Source of the DNA: Amorphophallus konjac
Taxonomy: Eukaryota; Streptophyta; Magnoliopsida; Alismatales; Araceae
Assembly (NCBI GenBank): GCA_022559845.1
Contig: CM040128.1
Location: 228,207,643 to 228,271,642, forward strand
Length of the DNA stretch: 64,000 nucleotides
Direction: 5' to 3'
Below are positions 34,705 through 44,600 of the stretch, in pieces; within the stretch, counting starts at the first letter, position 1; each line of letters opens with the position of its first letter. A model generated the notes under the pieces. The model ran no database searches. It had not been told where the DNA came from and saw nothing but the letters and a program-made list of their open reading frames with translations. Made by a program: the position numbers and the translations under genes.

Positions 34705-36990
34705 CTAGCATCATCTATGGGAATGATATGCTGAAAGGTTTAGTTATTTGCTCCCACACCAATAACGACATGGACGAGGCCAAGTCCAGTCTCAATCCAA
34801 TTAATGGCACCCAACTGCCTCAGGATGACATGCCTCCTCCTCCTCCCCCTATGGTGGGCAGCCAAGTAAAGCAACTCCCCTAAGAGGTCACCCAACTCAC
34901 CAGGAAAATCGCTAGGCTCTCCCCGCTAAAGATATGATGGCCCAAATATCTCAGCACTTGGGCATCCAATTGTCATTGGGGATGACCCCCATTGCTGACT
35001 AGGTAGCCCCCGCACTTGGGACAATGAGGGAGTCACCCACTGGGGTCTGCTCTCCCAAATGATGGACTTCGGGCCGTACTCTTGATCTCGCTTGCAACGT
35101 TTCTAACCCTCCTCCCGAAGAAGTTTCTCTTTTCTCCCAAACATAGGAGGCGCCTCCTTTGACCTACCCACGAGAAGGAAAGTAGGGGCAGGAGCCCTTC
35201 GACAGGAGGCCAACCTTGTAGCATTGCCTACCACTTTGAAGGATGTCTTCTAGGCAAGGACACAGAGGCTGGTTGGCACCAACCTACTAAATCTCGCTCT
35301 TCAGTCAGATGAGATCCAAAAGGAGGTCCACTAGTTACCTCGTGGGGGCGTTGGCATCTTGCTTGAAAGTACTATGCTCACTGAGTCCCCATTTACCGAT
35401 GACATCCTCGCCATCCCACCATCTAGGAAGGCCAAGCTACCATCGGGAGATTGCTTCAATGGGACTTGGGACTCTGTCGAGCACGTGGACAGGTTCAACA
35501 CCATTCTGACAGTCCACAAAGTAGACAACTCAGTCAAATGTCAGGTCTTCTTAATGACAGTAACCAAGGTCACCTTGGCCTAGTTTAAGACTCTCTCGAC
35601 CAGGTCGATAGCTAACTTCGGATAGCTCAGTCGAGTCTTCATCGACCACTTCTATAAGTCGGCAAGGTAACAAAAACTTGGTATGTCTAATGGTCATGCA
35701 TCAGAAAGGGGGTGAGACCCTCAAACAATGCTTTGCCAGCTTCCACATTGAAGCCCTCCAAATCTCGAACCTGGACCATTCCATTACGGTGTCAGCCATT
35801 ATAGCTGAGACCACTGAACTAAGACTTCTATCCCCGCTTTGTTTGGGATTTATTCCAGGATTATTCCCACTTTAGCCCAAACTTAAGTCATTTTACTTTG
35901 GCGGGAGCAGATTTAGATAATCCGCTTAAAAGTGACTTAATCTGACTTAAGTCGGATTAGCCTATCCCACCTCCATAGGTGGGATAACTTAATCCAATGC
36001 CATGCCCAAGCAAAAAACAATAAAAGTGGATAAAATAAATCCACTTAAATTTAATCGGGTTACCTTTAATCCCAAACCAAAGTGGGGCCTAGGTATTTCT
36101 CGTGAAGAAGCACCCTATCTCCTTTCAAAATTTTGTCACCATGGTGTATAAGTACATCAATTGGGAGTTGATCCTTATGGCTTACGCCTTCAATGCGTGA
36201 GATGCAACAGAATGAAAAAGGTGCTTTGAGCATGACACACCTCTGAAGCACCTGACGACTCCCCATCTCCTTGAGCCAAATCCCCACAGAGATCACAAGG
36301 AAGCCCTTCCTATGGAAGTCCCAAAAACTCAAGTTCTACCCCTACAACCAGGATAGGATGAGCTTCTATGACTGCCATCAAGACTTCGGCCATACCACAG
36401 ACGAGTGCATGCAACTCAAACAAGAAAAGCTTAAGCTCATTAAGAGGGGTGTCCTCCCCTAATATGTGCCTCATCTAGACCAAGGGAAGAAAGAAGTTGA
36501 GAAAGTAAGCACCAAAGGGTAACTATGGGGTCAGTCATGATGATATCCAGAAGACCGGTCACAGGTGAAGACAATTCCTCTCGGCGCCAAGCCTAAGGCC
36601 AAACAACTAGAGATGGCAGACCTTATGAAGAAGCTGAGGACTAAAGAAGCCATTAACTTCTTCAACAATGACCTTGAAGGGTGTTTATTGTCCCCACAAG
36701 AATGCCCTAGTCATTAATGCAGTTGTAAAAAAAATTATGATGTACACCCCATCTCTGTTGATAATGGAAGTGCCCCTAATGTATTATTTTATGATTGCTT
36801 TGTTCGCATGAGATTGTCCAAGATCGACCTGTGCCCATGCCGCGGTCCTCTCTATAGGTTAAACAATGACAACCCAATATTTCTAGTGGAAGGGGTAGTC
36901 AGCCTACATATAACTATAGGAACCTATCCCCTACGAGTAACGTCGACTGCTAATTTTCAAGTTGTAAAAGTGGATTTAAATTTGACGAAG
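34705..36990 (+). pseudogene. Tat-type gypsy gag and protease remnant
   Basis: The sequence after the LTR, CTAGCATCATCTATGGGAA, differs from the Tat-type TTGGCGCCGTCTGTGGGAA almost only by C-to-T or G-to-A changes. Gag is recognisable at 35380-35580 (SPFTDDILAIP, YNGT-like FNGTWDSVEHVDRFNTI), 35720-35800 (EALQISNLDHSIT), and 36350-36450, where a CHCC-like knuckle reads FYDCHQDFGHTTDECMQLK. Protease follows at about 36745-36975 (VDNGSAPNVLFYDCF, VEGVVSLHITIGTYP), keeping the DNG active-site style of Tat elements. Many stops and frameshifts are present, a MITE sits at 35832-36087, and the copy ends near 36990. Confidence 0.8.
35832..36087. mobile_element. MITE with CCCCRCTTTG termini
   Basis: A 256-bp AT-rich noncoding element with terminal inverted repeats: left CCCCGCTTTGTTTGGGATT; right, read inward, CCCCACTTTGGTTTGGGATT. 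Internal palindromes (GTGGATAAAATAAATCCAC and around CACCTCCATAGGTGGG) support a foldback structure. It interrupts the Tat-type gag. A target duplication was not evident, so the superfamily is left open. Confidence 0.75.
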
Positions 36991-37168
36991 ATGTAACTGT
37001 TGGATTTGCTCCAGATCTAAATATGACCGTTAGATTTAAGCCGTTTGAAGATGATCCAACTATTAGATTTGCTCCCGATCTAAATCTATCTTATCTCGAT
37101 CAAAATTGACCGGATCCAATAGTTAGATTTTTCACTGATCTAACTTTGACCGTTTGATTTAAGTTTGA
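36991..37168. repeat. Short degenerate direct repeats
   Basis: Two to three diverged copies of a 70-75-bp phrase built on GATCTAAAT, GACCGTTAGATTTAAG and CTATTAGATTTGCTC. No coding content. Confidence 0.55.
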
Positions 37169-37558
37169 GATTTTTGCATATTTATCCCCATAAAGTTAAA
37201 GATTTTCAAATATACCCCTCATTTGAGCATATTATCATGAATATCCTTGAAATATGGGTAATGCCACGATTATGCCCTCGCCGTAACTCTCGTGTGTTTA
37301 ACCCGAGTTAAGTGTCAGTTAAAGAGTAAGATTTTTGTACATATACTCTTGTAAAGTTCGATTTTGTCAAATATACCATAAATCTAACGATCGTAGATGA
37401 CATATTTTACAGAATATTCTCCTCCCATTGATGGCAGTAAACTAAAAGGTATAACCGCAACATTTATATCTAAATGAAGGATATTCATGATAATATACTC
37501 AGATAAGGGGTATATTTGACAAAACCAAATATTATGGGGGTATATATGTAAAAATCCA
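37169..37558. mobile_element. Inverted-repeat (foldback/MITE-like) element
   Basis: Two 80-bp arms, 37169-37248 and 37477-37558, are inverted copies (GATTTTTGCATATTTATCCC...ATCATGAATATCCTT). A third partial copy in the same orientation as the left arm lies between them at 37330-37377. There is no coding sequence. Elements with this kind of sequence are common near plant genes; the transposon class is not decided here. Confidence 0.75.
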
Positions 37559-37619
37559 CTTTAAGTTATACAAAAGTTCTTCTTTAAAAGCGAGGAGGAG
37601 GAAAGTAGAATATTTTCCG

Positions 37620-38600
37620 TCCCAAACCCCCCTCTCTCGTCACTCTCTCTCACTGGTTCTCTCTCACTCTTTCTCACTCGCTCGCTCAAAATCCCCTCCC
37701 TCTCCCTCTCCCTCTCCCTCTCTCTCACTCCCTCTCTCTCCTTGTCGGCCCGTGCCGCAGTTGTCACCGCCACCACCTCCCCACTGGCAGTGCCCGCCGC
37801 CACATCACCACCACCAGTGCCGCCCAAATATTGACATCACCTTGCCATCCCACCACCACTGGAGTCGTCGTCCTCACCGCCGGTAAGTCCCCCCTCACCC
37901 TGTCTTTTTTTTTCTTCATACCCCTTGTCGGTGTGGGAGGGGAGGGGAGGGGTGAGGAGGTCGGGGGGTTGGTGGGGGATGGGAGGGGGGTTTGGCACTG
38001 TTCTGATGGGGGAGGAGAGAGGAGGGGGTCCGGTGGGGGGCATCAGCGAGGGGTGAGGGGGTCGGTGGGGTAGGGGAGGGGAGGGTTTGTGAGAGAGAGA
38101 CAGAGAAGGGAGACAGAGGGGGCGACGGGTCTGGGTAGGTGGAGGGGAGGGGGGGCACGGTGGGGAGGGGGTTCCCTCCCACGCACAGACATAGAGAAGA
38201 GAGAGGGAGGGGGGTGTGGTGGGGAGGGGAGAGTGGGTTCAGGAGAGAGAGGGGGTTCCCTCTCACCCACAGACACATAGAAGGGAGAATGAGGGGGTAG
38301 GGAGGGGAGGGGGTTCCCTCCCACGCACAGACATAGAGAAGGGAGAGGGAGGGGGGTGTGGTGTGGAGGGGAGAGGGGGTTCAGGAGAGGAAGGGGGGTT
38401 CCCTCTCACCCACAGACACAGAAGGGAGAAGGAGGGGGGTTCGGGAGAGGGAGGGGGGCACGGTGGGGAGGGGAGGGAGGGTTCGAGAGACAGACACAGA
38501 GAAGGGAGAGGGAGGGGGTACGGTGGGGGGGTTCGGGAGAGGGGGTGGGGCACGGTGGGGAGGAGATGGGGGTTCTCTCTCACGCACAGACACAGAAACA
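37620..38600 (+). repeat. G-rich minisatellite with pyrimidine-rich lead-in
   Basis: CTCTCTCTC-type runs to 37740 and a CCGCCACCACC-rich stretch lead into an array (about 37930-38600). Irregular units of about 60-110 bp contain GGGGGTTCCCTCYCACSCACAG, ACAGAGAAGGGAGAGGG and GGCACGGTGGGGAGGGG. The G runs are strongly biased to the plus strand. Open frames on both strands are compositional. Confidence 0.8.
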
Positions 38601-38734
38601 CTCTTTTGAAGAATTTTTTTTATTCTTCTTATTAGCAGATTTAAGAGAATTTCCCAATAAACGGTTGTCAAAACATATTTAAGATTTCATATTGCTCAAT
38701 CACTTTCCCCCCTTTTCCTCATGATGTATTTTCT

Positions 38735-39441
38735 TTTGTGAAGATCTGCCCATGATGAGGAGTCTACTGATGATCAAGAGGAGACTGGATGGAAGTACAT
38801 TCACGTAGATGTGTTCAGATTTCCAACAAACAAGTCACTTTTTGCAACCTGCTAGGGGTCTGGCACTCAGCTGTTTACACTGTATCTTTTACTAAAGTTT
38901 TTTTTATTTTATCACTTAATAATAAAAAATTACATATCGTGGAGTGGTTTCTCATGTTATACCTATCTATTGTTGATTATTATGGTGGTATCTTATTGTG
39001 GTTTTCATTGCAGCATTATTTTCATTCTCATTCTTGCGTTATTTGGGGTGTTCTATCCTTACAACCGTGGAGCACTTTTCACAGCTTTGTGTCTAGTCTT
39101 ATTCTCACGTACATTTGATACATAAAGGGTGAAATGAGATTAAAAAAATGGGAATAAGTCATTCCAACAAAAGGTTGGAACGACTTATCCCCATTTTCAA
39201 CCCCAAAATCGGTTGGTAGATAGATGTAGAGATACGTTTTTTTTCCTCTGTTAATGACACTTTTTATATGTCTATTGGAGAGGTGAGGAATCTGTTATTA
39301 ACAGGGTGGTGCCTAAAAATTGTGGACCACTTTTCTTGGCATTTTGTTTCCTCGATATATACTGTTGCAATTGCATAATAGTGCTACTGCAGCATTGCCT
39401 TTTGGAACAATTGTTGTGATTGTTCTTATATGGACAGTACG
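38735..39441 (+). pseudogene. TM9SF (nonaspanin) gene fragment
   Basis: Remains of a transmembrane-9 superfamily (EMP70/nonaspanin) gene, a Golgi/endosome membrane protein in plants. Exon 1 (38735-about 38885) gives AHDEES, DDQEETGWKYIH, DVFRFPTNKSLF and GSGTQLFTL, with one inserted base near 38744 and an in-frame TAG near 38860. An intron follows with acceptor TTTCATTGCAG. Exon 2 (about 39012-39105) gives FGVFYPYNRGALFTAL. A second intron contains a hairpin (39150-39192). Exon 3 (about 39270-39434) gives VRNLLLTG, CGPLFLAFCFL and ATAALPFGTIVVIVLIWT, with frameshifts and a stop; GTACGT follows as a possible donor. Introns are kept, so this came from genomic DNA and not from an mRNA copy. Earlier and later exons are absent from the window. 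Confidence 0.85.
39150..39192. repeat. Hairpin in TM9SF intron
   Basis: GGGAATAAGTCATTCCAAC and GTTGGAACGACTTATCCCC are inverted copies 5 bp apart, possibly a relic of a foldback element. Confidence 0.75.
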
Positions 39442-39534
39442 TAGTAACCTCACCTTTGGGTCGCCGCCTCGGGTGCCTCTTGCCTCAGGCTACATAGGAT
39501 TGGAGGACCCTAGGGGAGGGGCAGTGAAGCAGCG

Positions 39535-41553
39535 TGGTGAGGACACACGGCGCTATCCTCGACGGAGCACCCGGCACACCGCTACCTCCTTGTGGCTCGG
39601 CGACGGCGGCACCTTCTAGTTATCTTTTTATTATGCTTTAGGCCATGTTGGGCCTAGGTTTGGTCCCTGCGTGGACACGTTATCTAGTTTCTTTCCTATT
39701 GTTATCAGCCTATGTAGGGATAATGGGTTTCTTCCTCCCTTATTGGGCCAAGCCTTGGTCCTTGGTTAATGGGTTAGGGTTAGGGTTTGGAGAGGAGGGC
39801 GCAACCCCCCACCTAGGGTGGCTGCGCCTCCTTCCCCCTCTTGCCCCTCCTCTTTCCTTTTTGGGCCCCCCCTCCTTTCCCCTTTCCTCCTCTCCCCTCT
39901 TTCCCCTTTGGGCGCCCCCCCCCTTGGATTCCTCCTTGATTGGAGGAGGATGGATCGCACCCCCCTGTTTGGAGGAGGGATGGCCGCCCCTACCCCCTCC
40001 CTTTTGCGCCCCCCCCTTCCCTTTGGCTTGGGTGAAAACCCTAACTCCCCTTCCCCTATAAGTAATCTTCTCCTTGTACTGATCACGTTTTAGACATAAT
40101 TTGAATACAAAAATGGATTATTGTGCAAGGCATTTGCGCCCCTCTCTCTCTCTTTCTCTTCTCCTGCGACGGGAGAACGGCGAGGTGTGACGCCTCAGCC
40201 CTCGGTGGACTCCGGGGTTCCTTCTTATCCTCATCTTCTTCCTCAACGGTTCGTGTGCGTGATTCCAGATTCTGCCCCGACTTGTAGCAGAGCTCGCGCC
40301 CCCTTCTTGGACGAGTTTTGCCACGATCTATTTTCTGGAGATACGTCTGCGGATCAGCTTCGCGTCGGCACCGGTTTTGCATCAATCGGAGATCGGCACT
40401 GCCCGTACCGATTTTCTCCGCCGACCTGCGCCAGCACCACTTTCTCTGCTCGCCCAGCGGGGAGACCCTGATTGCGAATTTTCCCCAGGCCTCCACGCTG
40501 CGTCTTTTGCGCTGGTTTCTTCAGGGTTCGTGGATCTCCGAGTCAGCTTTCCAACGCCGCCGACGGCGTCGCGTTTCGACATCGTCACCGTCCGTGGCGG
40601 TCGATCTCGTGGGGTTGCGCCGGCGTGCCTGCACAGTCCGCCCAGCGAACCAACCCCAACTTCCAGCGGCTCCTGCGACTCGTGTCGGCATCATCTGCCG
40701 ACGCCGTTTGGCCGAGGGTTACCTCTGCCAGTCAGCTCTCACCTCCAACCGGCCCGGACCTGTTCGGGCACCAGACGACCGAGTTCCGGATTTTACCGAC
40801 GGCGTGCGCGGTTCTGCGACCACAGAACCAGACCTGGTTTTCGGCAGCGCCCACGGCCACCACCGGCGCATCCAGCGCGTCCCCTCTGGTCTGAGCGTTC
40901 CTCCAGCCATCAGCAACGCGTCCTCTCTGACGGTGCCTCGAACGGACATCGCATCAACCCGTGGGACCCGTCTCCGTCCAGGCGCGCGCGACACCGATTC
41001 TGCAGCATCGCGCCCGTCATCGAGTGCGGCCCGTCAACCCGTGTCCGGCAACCCGAACGTATTGTTTGTAGCCTCTTACCTCCCTGCGAGGAGTGGGCCA
41101 TTATTGGGGGTTGTAATTTATTGCTCTGGTGTATCGGGTTGTTGGTCCACGGCCGGGGTCCCTTCCCCACGCCTAGGCGTGGAGGTACGCGCTCCGACTC
41201 CTCCACCTTTGCTTGCTCTTTTAGTATGTGATTGAATATGCCGCGTGAGAGAGAGTAGGCGCCTAGCTACTTTTGCCATCACCGCGGACCGTGAGTGAGA
41301 GCACCCGTCCGTTAGCACTAGCCGAGCTTCGAGCTAGGACTCGACTCCCTTGTCTTTGGAGGTCGACTATACGCCTAGACACGTGCGCTTCCCTCCTTGG
41401 GACGGCCGAGGTCGGAGTTTCTGTTGAGAGACGTCCCTCATTCTGTGGGATATCACGGTGGTCAGCCACTTGGCGACCCTTGAGCGTGCTACTGCTGGCC
41501 TGAGTTAGAGTCTTTTGTGAGTCTTAGTCCGTGTCGGTCCCCGTCCCGCGTCA
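39535..41553 (+). mobile_element. 5' LTR of chromovirus
   Basis: It starts TGGTGAGGACACACGG and ends CCCGTCCCGCGTCA; 2019 bp. U3 contains a telomere-like GGGTTAGGGTTAGGGTTT (39771-39788) and a long C/T-rich stretch (39820-40050). A CTATAAG box is at about 40056. The GC-rich leader downstream holds long open frames in more than one frame, without known motifs. Confidence 0.92.
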
Positions 41554-41557
41554 AATT

Positions 41558-41569
41558 TGGTATCAGAGC
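41558..41569 (+). promoter_or_regulatory. Primer binding site (tRNA-iMet)
   Basis: TGGTATCAGAGC, an exact match to the usual initiator-tRNA primer site, lies four bases after the 5' LTR. Confidence 0.93.
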
Positions 41570-41697
41570 ATGGTTACCAACTTGTCCTTACAGGTTGGGT
41601 CTTAGGGTCGTGTTTAGGTTTTTGTCGTGTCTTGTTTGAGTCTTGCATCTCCTTGCATTCGTGTCCCTCTAGGTCTTAGGGTGTTAGCCTCCTTTGC

Positions 41698-44600
41698 ATG
41701 CCCACTCGGGGTGGTACGGACTACCATCGCCCGGACGCCATGGGTGACCAACACCCACCTCAGGGACGCCCATCTCTAGAGGATCTGATTGCCCAACTTA
41801 TGGCCCGTATGGACAAATCCGACCAGTCCATCAAGGAGTTGACTGAGCGTCTAGATAATCGTCTGAAGGTCATTGAGGATCGTGCCACCGTGTCCGATTT
41901 GGCCCTCCAGGGTCTTGTTGGACGGATAGGTGGGATAGATGAGGTGCACCGCCAGGACTCTCCTAGAGCCAACCAAGCTCCTCTTGTTGCTGCCGCCCAA
42001 GCCCCTCGGGCTCAGGAGCGACGTCCCCGAGCCCCCGACTTTGATGACTATGGGTCCGAGATGGATTTTGAGGGGAATGGACGCCAGTACCGTGGTCGTC
42101 GACCACACCAGGATGAGGATGATAGGGCCCTTAGGACCGTCCGTGCCGATCCACCCACTTTCGAGGGATCTCTTGACCCAAAAGCCTACATAGACTGGGA
42201 GAATAGCATGGATAGGTATTTCGAATGGGTTGAGATGTCTGAGCTGCGGCAAGTCCGATTTGCCAAGATGAAGCTCATGGGGAGAGCCCAGACCTACTGG
42301 AGGAATGTCGAGAGTCTGATGTTACAGAGGCAGGACCCACCCATAGAGACCTGGTTTGATATGCGGCGTAAGCTCCGCGAGAAGTATGTCCCTCCTTCTT
42401 ACCGCCAGAGGCTCATTGACCGATGGCAGACCCTTAGTCAGGGCGATCGGTCCGTGACCGAGTACATCGCCGAATTTGACGAGTATTATTTGCGATGTGG
42501 AGTTGATGAAGAGAAGGGCATGCCTGTTTCTCGTTTTCGCCGTGGCTTGAGGCCCGAGTATCAGTATGAGCTCTACCGTCGCCAGGTAGACACTTTAGAG
42601 CTAGCTTACCAGGTTGCCCTAGAGTTAGAGCAATTTGAGTTGGAGTTTGGCCCCACCTTTCGTCCGGGGATGCCTAGTCAGCGGGGTCTTGACCCTCGCT
42701 CCACTTCCACCCAGTATGGTCGATACCCGGCGGCCCGGCCCGCAGAGCCTCCTCGCCAGGACCCCACTGGTCCCAGGCCTCGTCCACCCCTTCCTAGGGA
42801 TCCGCTCCCTCCACCTCGCCAGCAGGCACCCTACCCCCCCACTCGCCCTACACTTCCGCCTCCCCCACATCCTGCTCGTTCACAGCCTTTACTCCCCGCG
42901 CCCCGTCATGATGACAAGGGCAAGAGTCCTATGACCGCTGGGGCCTCATCTAGTGCGGGCGCACGTACTTGTTACCGGTGTGGCGGCTTTGGCCACTTTG
43001 CTGATAGATGCCCCACTCGGGAGAGGAAGGCCCTTGTCGTGGCAGACCCCGCTTCCACTGAGTCCCCCACTGAGCCCATACCTGTTAGCTATGAGGTAGA
43101 CCAGGACTTGGTTGAGGAGTTCTTCGATGATCTGCTCGAGGGAGAGCAGGATGGTGCCCAGGGTAGCCATTTTCAGGGTGACCCACAGTTAGGGGTAGTT
43201 AGGTGCATCCTAGCCCAGCCCCAGGTGAGTGATGACTGGCGTCGCACCACCATATTTCACACCTTCTGCAGGCTTGGGGGTAAAGCTTGCAAGATTGTCA
43301 TTGACAGCGGGAGTTGCATTAACGCCATATCTACTGGCACTGTTACCCGCCTTGGGTTGACCCCAGTAGACCACCCTGCTCCCTATAGGGTTTCTTGGGT
43401 CGATTCCACCTCCATTCCTGTTAGGCTCCGTTGCCTAGTGTCCCTTCAGTTCCAGACCTATCAGGATGAAGTTTGGTGCGATGTTCTCCCTATGGAGGTA
43501 GGTAACATTATTTTAGGGAGGCCATGGTTGTTTGACATGGATGCCACCCTACAGGGCCGTGCAAACACTTGCACATTTGATCATAACGGCCACAGGATCA
43601 CCCTCCACCCAGCCCCACCTAGGGACCCTACTGTTAGGGGACCAGCCGGTCCGAATGCCACGACCACCCCTCACCAGGGGAAGGTCAAGCCCCCGCCACC
43701 ACCACCTCCGGTGCCTGTTTCCACCCCCTCTCCTACCCTCACCATAGATGTTCCTCCTACGAGAAGGTTGATGATCATCAGTCCCCGAGAGATGGAGAGA
43801 GAGGTTACTAGTGGTGTCCCTCTTTTAGCTGTGGTTGTCAGGGAGACGGGTGAGGTAGTCCCCAGTCTCGAGGGAGTGACAGACCCTCAGTTAGTTGAGA
43901 TGTTGCGAGAGTTTGCTGATATCTTCCCGGAGGACCTTCCCGAAGGCCTTCCACCTTTGCGTGACATCCAGCACGAGATTGATCTTGTTCCGGGCTCGTC
44001 CTTGCCCAATCTTCCACATTATAGGATGAGTCCCGCGGACCATGCTGAGCTACAGAGGCAGGTTGATGAGTTGATGAGTAGGGGTTCCCTTAGGGATAGC
44101 AAGAGCCCCTGTGCTGTTCCCGCCCTGCTAGCGCCAAAGAAGGATGGCACATGGCGTATGTGCATCGATAGCCGTGCGATCAATAAGATCACGGTTAAGT
44201 ATAGGTTTCCCATTCCCCGGCTGGATGACTTGCTTGATATGATGTCGGGAGCCACGATTTTCTCGAAGATCGATCTTAGGAGTGGCTATCACCAGGTGAG
44301 GGTCAGACCCGGTGATGAGTGGAAGACTGCATTTAAGACCAAGGATGGTCTTTACGAGTGGTTGGTCATGCCCTTCGGGCTGACTAACGCCCCTAGCACC
44401 TTCATGCGGTTGATGACGCAGGTGTTGCGTCCTATGATTGGAGTGTTTTTGGTCGTCTACTTCGACGATATCTTGATTTATAGCCGCACTAGGGAGTTAC
44501 ACCTAGACCACCTTAGGCAGGTGTGTGTTGTTCTGAGACGGGAGAGCTTGTTTGCCAACCCTAAGAAGTGTAGCTTCATGACTGACCAGGTTTCTTTCTT

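Noticed and set aside
38216..38635. Gly/Glu/Arg-rich frames on both strands of the G-rich region
   Set aside because: Products of the minisatellite; all frames are open because of low complexity.
39320..39619. 99-codon frame joining TM9SF sequence to the chromovirus LTR
   Set aside because: A chance fusion of pseudogene exon 3, intron-like sequence and LTR start; no sign of function.
40318..41235. Open frame of 305 codons in the 5' LTR of the chromovirus (and overlapping 284-codon frame); counterparts at 47386-48496
   Set aside because: GC-rich leader with open frames in several registers, Pro/Arg/Ser-rich products without motifs, and frames that shift between the two LTRs through one-base indels. 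Compositional, not a gene.
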